Below the pieces are notes generated by a model. It saw only the letters and a list, made by a program, of their open reading frames with translations. It searched no databases and had not been told where the DNA came from. This document shows, in pieces, positions 1 through 11,841 of a DNA stretch of 64,000 bases (position 1 is the stretch's first letter; each line of letters opens with the position of its first letter). Source of the stretch: Solirubrobacteraceae bacterium (GTDB lineage Bacteria > Actinomycetota > Thermoleophilia > Solirubrobacterales > Solirubrobacteraceae); assembly GCA_029263125.1 (NCBI GenBank), contig JAJCYD010000008.1:1-64000 (forward strand), written 5' to 3'. Position numbers and translations under genes: made by a program.

Positions 1-150
1 TCGACGGATGACTGCGGGTTCTCCCCGTTCTCGATCGACGAGAAGCCCAACCACGGCTCCCCGGACTACGCCCGCGAGGTCGCGTTCCAGAAGATCAAGT
101 CGCGCGTCGAGGGCACCAAGATGGCCGCCGACAAGCTCGGCGTCGGCTGA
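1..150 (+). CDS. MetE-like methyltransferase, C-terminal end (partial)
   Basis: Only the last 49 residues are in the window; the gene is cut by the left edge. The frame reads a STDDCGFSPF motif followed by KIKSRVEGTKMAADKLG before TGA. The Cys in this region matches the C-terminal zinc-ligand segment of cobalamin-independent methionine synthase and its stand-alone C-terminal-domain relatives (methionine synthase II family). Those enzymes transfer a methyl or alkyl group to a thiol, using Zn-bound Cys and His. Whether this is full MetE or a short relative cannot be told from the tail. A strong terminator follows within 30 bases, so it is the last gene of its transcript. Confidence 0.7.
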   Translation, partial: STDDCGFSPFSIDEKPNHGSPDYAREVAFQKIKSRVEGTKMAADKLGVG

Positions 151-178
151 TCTGTCCCTAGCAGCACGCGGTACTGAG

Positions 179-207
179 CGGCCCGCCATCTGGCGGGCCG
201 TTTTGTT
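179..207 (+). terminator. Intrinsic terminator after the MetE-like gene
   Basis: A perfect 9-bp stem (CGGCCCGCC / GGCGGGCCG) with the four-base loop ATCT is followed at once by TTTTGTT. This is a textbook Rho-independent terminator and the clearest one in the window. Confidence 0.9.
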
Positions 208-253
208 GCATTGTGGTGCTGTTCTGTAACGCCCACTCGGCGACGATCGAGGG

Positions 254-1186
254 GTGTGCCGTTCTGAGACACCCAGGCGTTCACAGGACAGCACACCCCC
301 CGATGTCAGGGTCGCCCGGCGCGCGGTCGAACAGCACGGCGTGGTGTCCACGCGCCAACTGCGCGACTACGGGCTCAACGGCACGGCCGTCACGCGACGC
401 GTCAAGAAGGGGCGCCTGCACCCGCTGCATCGCGGCGTCTACGCGGTCGGCCATCCCGCCGTGACGCGCGAAGGCCGCTTCATGGCGGCGGTGCTGGCCT
501 GCGGAGCCCGAGCGTGCCTCAGCCACTTCGCGGCGGCCGTCTTGTGGGGCTTCATGCGCTGGGAGGATCGACTTCCGGACGTGACCGTCGTCGGTTGTGA
601 GCGCCATGTCGAGGGATTGCGAGTGCATCGCTCGCGCGCTCTGCTGCCGCCCGACGTCCTGCGACACAAGGCGATACGCGTCACCTCGCCCGCGAGAACC
701 CTGCTGGATCTCGCGGCCGTGCTGCCCGAACGGACGCTGCGCCGCGCGGTCAGGCAGGCGCAGGTCGATCGACGGGTGTCCGTACGCCAGATCCTCGAAC
801 TGGTGAGCCGCTCCAACGGCCACCGCGGCGCGGCGAAGCTGCTGGCCGTGGTCGCCGACGGACCGACGCCGACGCGCAGCGACCTGGAGGACATCATGCT
901 CGACCTCTTCGACGGCGCCGGCATGCAGCGCCCCGAGATCAACGTTGGTCTGCGCCTCGACGGGCGCACCATCATCCCGGACTTCCTCTGGCGCGACCGG
1001 CGCCTGGCGATCGAGGCAGACGGCGCCATCTGGCATGACCACAAGCTCACGCGCGAGAACGATGCCGACAAGCAGGCGATACTCGAGGCGCACGGCTACC
1101 GCGTGGTGCGCGTCGCCTATCAGCAGGCCGTCACACGACCAGGCCAGACCCTCGCGCGCATCCGAGCGGCGCTCGGCGAGCGCTAA
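254..1186 (+). CDS. AbiEi-type winged-helix plus DUF559 nuclease-like fusion
   Basis: 310 residues from a GTG start with GAGG just upstream. Residues about 20-75 resemble the winged-helix domain of AbiEi antitoxins (RQLRDYGLNGTAV, then GRLHPLHRGVYAVG). The C-terminal third (about 225-305) matches the DUF559 / very-short-patch-repair-like PD-(D/E)xK fold: PDFLW, then IEADG, a WHDH stretch and an EAHGYRVVRV ending. This architecture is common and often lone in actinobacteria; its function is not established. No AbiEii-type nucleotidyltransferase toxin lies beside it, so it is not a normal type IV toxin-antitoxin pair. Nuclease activity is an inference from the fold. It converges on the dehydratase gene downstream and overlaps its 3' end by four bases. 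Confidence 0.75.
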   Translation: MCRSETPRRSQDSTPPDVRVARRAVEQHGVVSTRQLRDYGLNGTAVTRRVKKGRLHPLHRGVYAVGHPAVTREGRFMAAVLACGARACLSHFAAAVLWGFMRWEDRLPDVTVVGCERHVEGLRVHRSRALLPPDVLRHKAIRVTSPARTLLDLAAVLPERTLRRAVRQAQVDRRVSVRQILELVSRSNGHRGAAKLLAVVADGPTPTRSDLEDIMLDLFDGAGMQRPEINVGLRLDGRTIIPDFLWRDRRLAIEADGAIWHDHKLTRENDADKQAILEAHGYRVVRVAYQQAVTRPGQTLARIRAALGER

Positions 1187-1575
1187 TCGACCTGCACCTC
1201 GGCCTCGGCGTTGCGAATGATCGCCTTGCCCTGCTGGGTGCAGACGGCTTGAACGATGGCGACGCCATCGTTCACCGCCGTCACGCTCCCGGTCACGGTC
1301 AACTCGTGCTCGGGCAGGCCCATCCCCCGGAACTGCACGTTCAAGCGACGCAGCGACTGCGGCCCGCCACCCGCCTCGCTGACCGCGCGCGCGACCTGCG
1401 CCATCGAGTACAGGCCATGCAGGATGGTTCCCGGAAGCCCCACCTCCTCGGCGAAGTGCTCGTCGATGTGGATCGGGTTGAAGTCTCCTGAGGCGCCCGC
1501 GTAGCGGACCGTCAGGTAGCGGTCCGGAGTGACGCTCAGCGGCTCGATCTCCGCGCCGGGCTCGAGCGCCGCCAT
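1183..1575 (-). CDS. MaoC/HadB-like (R)-hydratase subunit
   Basis: 130 residues. The hot-dog fold hydratase signature is clear: YAGASGDFNPIHIDEHFA contains the catalytic Asp and His (D-x5-H), followed by GLPGTILHGLYSM. MaoC-like enzymes hydrate or dehydrate 2-enoyl/3-hydroxyacyl thioesters. The start chosen is the ATG giving MAALEPG; a longer frame exists but would run into the upstream gene. It lies one base downstream of a HadA-like gene on the same strand, the arrangement of the mycobacterial HadAB dehydratase of fatty-acid (mycolate) elongation, in which HadB carries the catalytic residues. Mycolic acids are not expected here, so a general fatty-acid or steroid/CoA role is likelier. Confidence 0.82.
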   Translation of the reverse strand: MAALEPGAEIEPLSVTPDRYLTVRYAGASGDFNPIHIDEHFAEEVGLPGTILHGLYSMAQVARAVSEAGGGPQSLRRLNVQFRGMGLPEHELTVTGSVTAVNDGVAIVQAVCTQQGKAIIRNAEAEVQVD

Positions 1576-1576
1576 C

Positions 1577-2017
1577 TCAGGAGCCCCGCACGATGTTCGA
1601 CCACACACCCGTGCAGACGGTCTCACCGCGCTGGTTCGCCGAGACCGATTCGAAGGCGAAAAACCCGCTGCCGCGGCGCTCGCTGACGTCCTTGACGCTC
1701 ACCGTCGTGGAGATCTCGTCACCCGCGACCACGAGCGGCCCCCACGTGAACTGCTGCCCGGCGTGCACGAGGCGCGCGAAATCGATCCCCACCTCCGGGT
1801 CGAACATCCCCGCCGCGACCGCCGGCATCGCGTAGACGACCGCGAACATCGGCGGCGCGACGACGTCGTCGTGGCCGGCCTCGCGCGCGGCGTCGACATC
1901 GAGGTACAGCGGGTTGGTCTCGCCGACGGCGCGGGCGTACTCGCGCACCTTCTCGCGGCCGACCGCATAGAGGACCGGCGGATAGGTCTTGCCCAGGACT
2001 TCGAGGTTCACGGCCAT
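1577..2017 (-). CDS. HadA-like FAS1-type dehydratase subunit
   Basis: 146 residues matching the MaoC_dehydrat_N (HadA/HadC) family: KTYPPVLYAVGREKVREYARAVG at the N-terminus, then NPLYLD, APPMFAVVY, and GQQFTWGPLVVAGDE. The catalytic hydratase His motif is absent, as expected for the structural, substrate-binding subunit that partners the adjacent HadB-like protein. The two genes are one base apart and presumably form one transcript and a heterodimer. A TATGAC box sits nine bases before the ATG, fitting a leaderless start. Confidence 0.82.
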   Translation of the reverse strand: MAVNLEVLGKTYPPVLYAVGREKVREYARAVGETNPLYLDVDAAREAGHDDVVAPPMFAVVYAMPAVAAGMFDPEVGIDFARLVHAGQQFTWGPLVVAGDEISTTVSVKDVSERRGSGFFAFESVSANQRGETVCTGVWSNIVRGS

Positions 2018-2101
2018 GCCGTGTGAGTCATATCAGCCACGGTCACCCCGCTCGCGGCAACGGCGCGGTTCGCCCTGGCGCAGATCCGCGCGCAGCCCGG
2101 A

Positions 2102-2884
2102 TCAGATGAAGCTCGGCACCGTGCCGCCGTCAGCTGACCAGGCGGAACCCGCGACCGTGCTCGCGCGCTGGGAGCACAGGAAGACGATCACGGCGGCGAT
2201 CTCCTCGGCCTGCGCGAAGCGTCCGAGCGGCACCTTCGCCTGCTGGGCGGCGAGGGCCTCGTCTCGCGTGATGCCCCGCGCCGCGGCAACCTGGTCGGCC
2301 AGCCCACCCTCCTCCAGCCACAGCGGCGACGTCACCGGCCCGGGCGCGACGGCGTTGACGAGCACGCCGTCGGCGACATAGCTGTCGGCATAGTGGCGCG
2401 ACAGCGAGAGCTGGGCGGACTTCGTCACCGAGTACGCGACGTTCGTCAGCGACGGCCGCTTGCCCGACGAGGAGCAGACGTTGACGATCCGCCCCCAGCC
2501 GGCCTTCGCCATCAGCGGCGCCGTCGCGCGCATCAGGCGCATCGGCCCCATGACGTTGAGCTCCCACTGCGCCTGCCAGTCCTCGTCGGAGAGCTCCTCC
2601 AGCGGGCGGACGAAGCTCGTGCCCGCGTTGTTGACGAGCACGTCGACGGCGCCGAAGCGGTGCAGGCAGGCTGCGACGATGCGCTCGGCGTCCTGCGGTC
2701 GCGTGACGTCGGCAGCGATCGCCTCGCCGCCGATCTCGGCCGCGACGCGCTCGACCTCATCGGCGTCGCGCGACACCAGCAGCACCTGGGCGCCCTCGGC
2801 GCGCAACAGCGTCGCCGTCGCCAGGCCGATCCCGCGCGTCGCGCCCGTGACGATGCAGGCCTTGCCGTCGAGTCCGAGTTCCAC
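2102..2884 (-). CDS. SDR-family oxidoreductase
   Basis: 260 residues of a classical short-chain dehydrogenase/reductase. TGATRGIG binds the nucleotide, NNAG stabilises the sheet, the catalytic Ser is in the VCSSSGKR stretch and the Tyr/Lys pair in YSVTK. The substrate cannot be predicted; such enzymes act on 3-oxoacyl thioesters, alcohols or sugars with NAD(P)H. GTG at 2884 was chosen because a TACCGT box on the minus strand ends eight bases upstream, the spacing seen at many other starts here; a longer ATG frame from 2923 would include that promoter. It follows the HadAB-like pair on the same strand and may share lipid metabolism with it. Confidence 0.85.
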   Translation of the reverse strand: MELGLDGKACIVTGATRGIGLATATLLRAEGAQVLLVSRDADEVERVAAEIGGEAIAADVTRPQDAERIVAACLHRFGAVDVLVNNAGTSFVRPLEELSDEDWQAQWELNVMGPMRLMRATAPLMAKAGWGRIVNVCSSSGKRPSLTNVAYSVTKSAQLSLSRHYADSYVADGVLVNAVAPGPVTSPLWLEEGGLADQVAAARGITRDEALAAQQAKVPLGRFAQAEEIAAVIVFLCSQRASTVAGSAWSADGGTVPSFI

Positions 2885-2935
2885 ACCGCAAGACGGTAGC
2901 GATCGGACCCGGCTGGAAGGCATACGCTGGCCTTC
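2885..2935. promoter_or_regulatory. Divergent leaderless promoters (SDR / MFS)
   Basis: Two -10-like hexamers face outwards. TACCGT on the minus strand (2898-2893) ends eight bases before the SDR GTG. TACGCT on the plus strand (2923-2928) ends seven bases before the MFS GTG. No Shine-Dalgarno sequence fits in either gap. Confidence 0.6.
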
Positions 2936-4177
2936 GTGACGAGCCTGCCGATCCGGCGCAACACCGCACTGCTGTCGGGCTCGATGGCGATGAACTCGGC
3001 GACCTTGCAGCTCGCCGCCGCGGTCGCCTCGCTGACGCTCGTGCGCGTGCTGGACATCAACGGGCTGCTTGGCCTCGGGCCGGCGATCGTGCTCGCCTCC
3101 GGCGCGCTGGCGGCATTGCCGGCCGGGCTGCTGATGGATCGCTTCGGCCGCGTCCCGGTGCTGGCCGCAGGCTTCGCGTGCGGGATCGCCGGCTGTGCGC
3201 TGGCGTCGGTGGGCAGCACGAACGCGTGGGCGAGCGCCGTGCTCGGCGGGCTGATCCTCATCGGTGCGGCGAACGCCACGGCGCTGCTGGCGCGCACCGC
3301 CGCCGGCGACATGTACCCGCCCGATCGCCGCGCGCGCGGGATCGCGCTCGTGCTGTTCGGCTCGGTCTTCGGCGCGATCCTCGGGCCGGGCGTGTTCAGC
3401 CCCCTGCTCGCGGGCCGCGAGCTCGACGGCGACGCGCTGGGGACGCTGTGGCTAGCGGCCGGCGGCTTCATGGCCGCCGGCCTGGTGCTCGTCTGCCTCG
3501 TGCGGCCCGACCCGCGACGCATCGGCGAGCTGCTGCGCGAGCAGGCCGGCGAGGACGGGGGCGGCGAGCAGCTCGCGCCCCAAGCCGCGGCGCCGCTGCG
3601 CGATCTGCTGGCCCGCCCCGGCGTGCTGCCGGCGCTCATCGCCGCGCAGGCGAGCTTCGCGGTGATGGTCGCCATGATGACCCTGACGGGCGCAATCGTC
3701 GTCGACCACCTCCATCACGGCGCCGGCAACGTCTTCCCGATCATCGGCGCTCACGTCATCGGGATGTTCGGGCTGATCATCGTCGTCGGGGACCTCGTCG
3801 ACCGTGTCGGGCGCCCACCCGCGCTGGCGGGCGGGCTGCTCCTGATGGCGGCGTCGGTGATCCCGCTGCTGTGGGTCACTGGAGTCGTCGCCGTCGGGGT
3901 CGCGCTGTTCGGCCTCGGCCTGGGCTGGAACTTCTCCTTCGTGGCCGCGACCGCCGTGCTGGCCGACAGCACGGCGCCCGCCGAGCGCGGAAAGCTGCTT
4001 GGCTTCAACGACCTGCTCGCAGGGCTCACGGGCGCCGGTCTCGCGCTGCTTGGCGGACTTGCGCTGACCGCCCTCGGCGTTGCGTCGCTGGCGCTCGGCG
4101 CCGCCGCGCTCGTCATCGCTCCCGCGCTGTGGATCCTGCGCGCGAGCCTGCCCCGCCCGGCCGCGGCGAGCGCCTGA
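2936..4177 (+). CDS. MFS transporter
   Basis: 413 residues with about twelve hydrophobic segments. The loop between helices 2 and 3 carries LMDRFGRVPVL, the MFS signature (G-x3-D-R-x-G-R-R type), partly echoed in the second half by GDLVDRVGRPPAL. This is a major-facilitator secondary carrier, most like drug:H+ antiporters; the substrate is unknown. The central cytoplasmic loop (about 180-220) is acidic and glutamine-rich. It converges on lepA. The GTG start sits seven bases after a TACGCT box, which supports it. Confidence 0.85.
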   Translation: MTSLPIRRNTALLSGSMAMNSATLQLAAAVASLTLVRVLDINGLLGLGPAIVLASGALAALPAGLLMDRFGRVPVLAAGFACGIAGCALASVGSTNAWASAVLGGLILIGAANATALLARTAAGDMYPPDRRARGIALVLFGSVFGAILGPGVFSPLLAGRELDGDALGTLWLAAGGFMAAGLVLVCLVRPDPRRIGELLREQAGEDGGGEQLAPQAAAPLRDLLARPGVLPALIAAQASFAVMVAMMTLTGAIVVDHLHHGAGNVFPIIGAHVIGMFGLIIVVGDLVDRVGRPPALAGGLLLMAASVIPLLWVTGVVAVGVALFGLGLGWNFSFVAATAVLADSTAPAERGKLLGFNDLLAGLTGAGLALLGGLALTALGVASLALGAAALVIAPALWILRASLPRPAAASA

Positions 4178-4236
4178 GGCAGCCCTGGGCCACGCTCACC
4201 TGCGCACCGCGCGCCGCGCCCGGCCAACGTTCAGAT

Positions 4237-6039
<1,803 letters not shown>

Positions 6040-6065
6040 GGAGTCGCTACAGGGTAGGACGCGCG

Positions 6066-7673
6066 TCACGAGCGGCGGCCGCGCAGCCGCGCGCCGACCG
6101 CCTCGCGAATCTGCTGCGCCTCGGGCACGCGCAGCGCGAGCACCACGACCGCGTAGACGCCGAGACCGGCCGCCAGCGCGCCGACGACGGAGACGACCTG
6201 CCCGGGCAGCGATCGCCCGGCGACCTCGTCGAGCAGCGCGAACAGCGCGTAGGTGACGCCCGCCAGCGCGGCGGACGCCGCCAAGATCCGCGTCACCGCA
6301 TCGACCGTCGCGCGCCCCTCCAGGATCCCGCCGAGTTCGCGGCGCAGGTACCAGGCCTGTCCGGCGGTCATCGCGGCGCTGGCGACGGCGGTCCCGAAGA
6401 CGATCCCGGCGACACCGAAGGGCTTGTACAGCGCGAGGGCCACGGCCGCGTTGAGCACGAGCGTCACGCCGCCCAGCGCCGTCGGAAGCCACGGGCGCTG
6501 CAACGAGAAGAACGTGCGCGTCAGCAGGAGGTTCGCGCCCGCGAACGGCAGGCTGAAGGAGAACCAGAACAGCGCCGTGGAGACGAGGTCGGTGGACGCG
6601 GCATCAAACGCGCCGCGCTCGTAGACCAGGCGCGTGATCGGCTCGGCGAGCACGAGCGTGCATGCGGCGGCCGGGATCAGCAGCAGGAAGATCTGGCGTG
6701 TGCCGGTGCCGGTCAGCGCTCGCAGGCCGTCGGTGTCGCGGCGCGCGGCCAGCCGCGAGAGCGCGGGGAACAGCACGGTCGCGACCGCGACGCTGAACAT
6801 CCCCTGCGGCAGCATGTAGATCCGAAACGCCGCGTCGATCGCGCGCGGCGCCGCTTCGGAGACCGCCGCGCCCAGCAGCGAGTTGATGATCATGTTGAAG
6901 TTGATCAGGCCGAGACTGAGCGTGACCGGGAGCATCAGCGCGAGCACCTGGCGCACCCGGGGGTCGCGGAAGTTCACCTTGCGCTCGAATTGGAAGTCCA
7001 TCCGCCGCAGCACCGGCACCGCCATCGCGAGTTGCACGAACGTCGCGACAAGCACGGCGATCGCGTACGCGTAGAGCTGCTCGTCGGCGGCAAAGCGCGG
7101 CTTGAGCACGACGAGCAGCGCGATGATCACGACGTTCCACACCAGCGGGGCGAGCGCCGGGATCGTGAAGTGGTCGTAGGCGTTGAGGATCCCGACGAGC
7201 AGCCCGTTGAGGCCCAGCAGCAGCACGATCGGAAAGAGCACCTGCGCCAGGCCGACGGTGAGCTGGTCCAGGGCCGGCGTGAACTTGTCGCCGGGTGTCA
7301 GCGCGGGCATGAGGTACGGCGCGACGAGCACGAAGAACACGCAGACCGTCGTCAGTGCCGCGACGATCAGCACGACGAACGTCGAGGCGAGCTGGAAGGC
7401 CTCGCGCCTTCGGCCCTTCTCCAGCAGCTCGGTGAAGACCGGGACGAACGCGGCGCTGAGCGCGGCGTCGGCGAACAGGTTGCGCACGAGGTTGGGAACC
7501 TGGAAGGCCACGGTGAACGCCGAGAACGGACCGCTCGTGCCGAAGTAGCTGGAAGCGACGATCTCGCGGAACAGGCCCGCGACGCGCGACAGCCCCGTCA
7601 GGATCGAGAAGATCGCGGTGTTGCGGGCGATCCGCCCGGATCCTCCCGCGCGGCCGGGTGTCTCGGTCGCCAT
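6066..7673 (-). CDS. murJ: Lipid II flippase MurJ (MviN family)
   Basis: 535 residues and about 14 membrane helices. The family landmarks are present: [17 protein letters not shown] at the N-terminus, [25 protein letters not shown], and a central [17 protein letters not shown]. MurJ moves undecaprenyl-linked peptidoglycan precursor to the outer face of the membrane. Actinobacterial MurJ can carry kinase-like extensions; none is present. A TAGAGT box on the minus strand lies eight bases before the ATG. lepA follows directly, so the pair looks like an operon, divergent from rpsT. Confidence 0.93.
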   Translation of the reverse strand: MATETPGRAGGSGRIARNTAIFSILTGLSRVAGLFREIVASSYFGTSGPFSAFTVAFQVPNLVRNLFADAALSAAFVPVFTELLEKGRRREAFQLASTFVVLIVAALTTVCVFFVLVAPYLMPALTPGDKFTPALDQLTVGLAQVLFPIVLLLGLNGLLVGILNAYDHFTIPALAPLVWNVVIIALLVVLKPRFAADEQLYAYAIAVLVATFVQLAMAVPVLRRMDFQFERKVNFRDPRVRQVLALMLPVTLSLGLINFNMIINSLLGAAVSEAAPRAIDAAFRIYMLPQGMFSVAVATVLFPALSRLAARRDTDGLRALTGTGTRQIFLLLIPAAACTLVLAEPITRLVYERGAFDAASTDLVSTALFWFSFSLPFAGANLLLTRTFFSLQRPWLPTALGGVTLVLNAAVALALYKPFGVAGIVFGTAVASAAMTAGQAWYLRRELGGILEGRATVDAVTRILAASAALAGVTYALFALLDEVAGRSLPGQVVSVVGALAAGLGVYAVVVLALRVPEAQQIREAVGARLRGRRS

Positions 7674-7729
7674 CTGTGCGCTACTCTACGACGCAGCCGC
7701 GGCGTTCAGTCCGCGGCGCTTTCACGCTC
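7674..7729. promoter_or_regulatory. murJ/rpsT divergent region with S20 leader hairpin
   Basis: TACTCT (7682-7687, plus) is a likely -10 for rpsT, and its complement TAGAGT serves murJ. The rpsT leader would contain a 7-bp hairpin, GCCGCGG (7696-7702) paired with CCGCGGC (7711-7717), 12 bases before the ATG. S20 is autoregulated in several bacteria, so a leader structure is plausible, but this role is inferred. Confidence 0.45.
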
Positions 7730-7996
7730 ATGGCCAACATTCATTCCCAGAAGAAGCGGATCCTGCGCGCCGAGCGCGAGCGCTTGGAGAACCGCCACTA
7801 CACGTCGGCCATCCGCACGTACTTCCATCGCCTCGAGACCGCCGTCGCCGCCGGCGACGACACGCTTGCCGACGCCGAGCTCAAGACGCTGCTGAGCACG
7901 ATCGACAAGGCCGTCAAGCGCGGCGCGCTGCACCGCAACAACGGCGCTCACAAGAAGTCCCGCGCGACGCGCGTTCGCCGCGCCGCCGCGGCGTAG
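7730..7996 (+). CDS. rpsT: 30S ribosomal protein S20
   Basis: 88 residues, the normal S20 size, starting MANIHSQKKRILRAERERLEN and rich in Lys/Arg. S20 is a primary binder of the 16S rRNA 5' domain. The RNA-binding helical layout is intact (AIRTYFHRLETAV, LLSTIDKAVKRGALHRN). The ATG at 7730 was chosen because S20 proteins begin MANI/MANHK; an upstream in-frame extension is not coding-like. It converges on the ABC-F gene with a seven-base gap, leaving no room for a normal terminator. Confidence 0.97.
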   Translation: MANIHSQKKRILRAERERLENRHYTSAIRTYFHRLETAVAAGDDTLADAELKTLLSTIDKAVKRGALHRNNGAHKKSRATRVRRAAAA

Positions 7997-8003
7997 CACC
8001 AGC

Positions 8004-9800
<1,797 letters not shown>

Positions 9801-9887
9801 CTTCGCGCACCGCCGCATTGCGGATGCAGACGCGGCAGCGCTCAGTAAGACTGGGCGCACGCCCGCCTCGTCCAAAGGAGCCCCGCC

Positions 9888-10484
9888 ATGCTCGACCATC
9901 GACGCTCGCCCTCCGCTCGGCCGAGCCGCCGCATCGTGATTCGCGGCGCACTCCTCGCCGGGCCCGCGACGCTCGGAGCCGCGCTGGTCGGCTGCAGCGC
10001 CGAGGTCAACGTCGGCAGCCGCGATCAGGCATCGGGAGCGAAGATCGCGAAGGTCATCACCGAGCAGTACGAGAGCAGGACGAAGGTCAAGCTGCCGCGG
10101 CTCACCTGCCAGGAGGCCGACGCGAAGGTCGGGGCGCCGATCGCATGCACCGGGCGCAATGCCCGCGACATCGAGCTGGAGCTGGCCGGCGAGGTGACGA
10201 AGGTCGACGACGACGGGCTCGATTACCGCTGGCGTGTCTCCAGGGCCCTCGCTCCCGGCACGTTCTACGCCAACGGCGCGCGCCGCGTGCTCGAGCGCGA
10301 CGGCGCCCCGGTGGCGGACCTGCGCTGCCCCGCCAAGGTCGAGGTGCGCGTCGACAACGAGGTGCGATGCGAGCTGCGCACGACCGACGGGCAGCGACGC
10401 GCCGTCATGCTGCTGCTCACCGACACCGACGGCGCGTTTCGGATCAAGGTCGCGGGCGCCGCCAACAGCGGCGAGAAGTCCTAG
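9888..10484 (+). CDS. Lipoprotein with two DUF4333-like repeats
   Basis: 198 residues. A basic N-terminus, hydrophobic stretch and lipobox LVGC (Cys about 37) predict a lipoprotein anchored outside the membrane. The mature part holds two similar units, each with a Cys pair: LTCQEADAKVGAPIACTG and LRCPAKVEVRVDNEVRCEL. This fits the DUF4333 pattern (CP...G..F.C) found in actinobacterial surface proteins; its role is unknown. Unlike many genes here it has a canonical Shine-Dalgarno AAAGGAG (9874-9880) eight bases before the ATG, and a TAAGAC box further upstream. Confidence 0.78.
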   Translation: MLDHRRSPSARPSRRIVIRGALLAGPATLGAALVGCSAEVNVGSRDQASGAKIAKVITEQYESRTKVKLPRLTCQEADAKVGAPIACTGRNARDIELELAGEVTKVDDDGLDYRWRVSRALAPGTFYANGARRVLERDGAPVADLRCPAKVEVRVDNEVRCELRTTDGQRRAVMLLLTDTDGAFRIKVAGAANSGEKS

Positions 10485-10517
10485 GGACGGCTTGCGGCGC
10501 CCGTCGCGCGCTCGCGG

Positions 10518-11123
10518 TCAGACGGGTAACGCCACGCCATGGCGGGCGAGCAACAGCTCGCCGAGCTCGCGAGCGGCGAGTGCCGCGCCGCGGTCTCCCT
10601 CGTGAGCCGCGACGATCGAGCCCTTCATGAGGATGTGCCACTGCGCGGCGAAGCGCTGGGGATCCGACACGCCCGCGGCGACGGCCAGCTCGCAGACGAA
10701 TGCGCGGATGTTCGCCAGGTGATCGACGCAGGCTTGACGCACCGGGTCCTCTCGATCCTCGAACTCCAGCAGCGAGGTCACGAACGCGCATCCCTCGAAG
10801 TCATCGCGCGCGAACCACTCCGAGAAGATCTCGAAGATGGACAGCAGTTGGCCGGCGGGAGTCGCGGACCGGCGGCGCACCTCGCCCTGGACCCAGCCCA
10901 CCGTCCAGCGCTCTTCGCGCAGCTTTAGGAAGGCGAGCGCGAGATCGCTCTTGGAGGCGAAGTTGCGATACAGCGTCATCTTCGCCACGTCGGCCTCGGC
11001 GGTGATCGTGTCGACGCCGATCGCGCGTACTCCGCCGCGGCTGAAGAGGTCGTAGGCGGCATCGAGGATGCGCTCGCGCCCGCTGCGGGGCTTGTCGAGC
11101 ATCTGCGTATCACGTTCGGCCAT
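10518..11123 (-). CDS. TetR/AcrR-family repressor
   Basis: 201 residues. The N-terminal helix-turn-helix is typical (RERILDAAYDLFSRGG, then TITAEADVAKMTLYRNFASK). The C-terminal two-thirds form the ligand-binding and dimer domain and give no hint of the ligand. A TATAGT box ends six bases upstream of the ATG, so the mRNA is probably leaderless. It stands divergent from the bifunctional-nuclease gene, which may be its target or simply a neighbour. Confidence 0.88.
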   Translation of the reverse strand: MAERDTQMLDKPRSGRERILDAAYDLFSRGGVRAIGVDTITAEADVAKMTLYRNFASKSDLALAFLKLREERWTVGWVQGEVRRRSATPAGQLLSIFEIFSEWFARDDFEGCAFVTSLLEFEDREDPVRQACVDHLANIRAFVCELAVAAGVSDPQRFAAQWHILMKGSIVAAHEGDRGAALAARELGELLLARHGVALPV

Positions 11124-11265
11124 CTGTTGACTATAGGGCCGGTTGCGGCGCGCGCGAGGCGATCGTGGCGACGATTGGCGCCCATCGTGCGATCTTCGCT
11201 GCCGGCGCCGGAGCGCGCCCCGGCGGTCGGGCTGGGAGCCGAGGGTCCGTAGCTATGCTCCACGA
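11124..11265. promoter_or_regulatory. Divergent promoter region, tetR / bifunctional nuclease
   Basis: TATAGT on the minus strand (11135-11130) ends six bases before the TetR ATG; TATGCT on the plus strand (11254-11259) ends six bases before the nuclease-family ATG. I saw no clear long palindrome that would mark the TetR operator. Confidence 0.5.
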
Positions 11266-11757
11266 ATGCAGGAGATGGTCATCTACGGGGTCAGCTTCGA
11301 CATGGTCGGCAAGCAGCCGATCGTGCTGCTGAAGACCGTCGACAGCAACCGGTTCCTTCCGATCTGGATCGGCCATCCAGAGGCGGCCGCGATCCTGATG
11401 AAGCTGCAGGGCGCGACGACGCCCCGCCCGATGACCCACGATCTGCTCGTCGACATGCTCGGCGAACTGGATGCCCGCTGCACGCAGGTCGCCGTCACCG
11501 AGCTGCGCGACAACACGTTCTTCGCCTCGATCACGCTCGCCATCGACGGCAAGGAGATGGAGATCGACTCGCGCCCGTCCGACGCGCTGGCGCTCGCCGT
11601 GCGCTCCGGCGCGCCGATCTTCGCCGCCGAGGAGGTCATCGCCGAGTCGGCGATCGAGTTCGAGCACGAGGTCGAGGACACCGAGGAGGTCGTCGAGAAG
11701 TTCAAGGACTTCCTCGACCAGGTCACGCCGGAGGACTTCGCCGGCGACGACGGCTAG
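11266..11757 (+). CDS. Bifunctional nuclease family protein (BFN/DUF151)
   Basis: 163 residues. The core matches the bifunctional nuclease domain: QPIVLLKTVDSNRFLPIWIG, then PRPMTHDLLVDML, and DSRPSDALALAVR. Plant members show RNase and DNase activity; bacterial members are common in Actinobacteria, Thermotogae and spirochaetes and their role is unsettled. The C-terminus is very acidic (FEHEVEDTEEVVEKFKDFLD). The start gives MQEMVIYG, six bases after a TATGCT box. A perfect palindrome overlaps the stop codon. Confidence 0.88.
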   Translation: MQEMVIYGVSFDMVGKQPIVLLKTVDSNRFLPIWIGHPEAAAILMKLQGATTPRPMTHDLLVDMLGELDARCTQVAVTELRDNTFFASITLAIDGKEMEIDSRPSDALALAVRSGAPIFAAEEVIAESAIEFEHEVEDTEEVVEKFKDFLDQVTPEDFAGDDG

Positions 11758-11768
11758 TGGACCACTAG
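11754..11768. repeat. Perfect palindrome over the BFN stop codon
   Basis: CTAGTGG-A-CCACTAG is a perfect 7+1+7 palindrome that includes the TAG stop. It is followed by GTAGGTAGGTAAC and a small CGACC-GAA-GGTCG hairpin. There is no T-tract, so it could be a protein-binding site or a 3'-end hairpin between two convergent genes. Confidence 0.5.
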
Positions 11769-11841
11769 GTAGGTAGGTAACGTCGACCGAAGGTCGGAGC
11801 TTGCGACGACCGCAGGGCGAAACCAGAAGGGCGGAGCCCGG

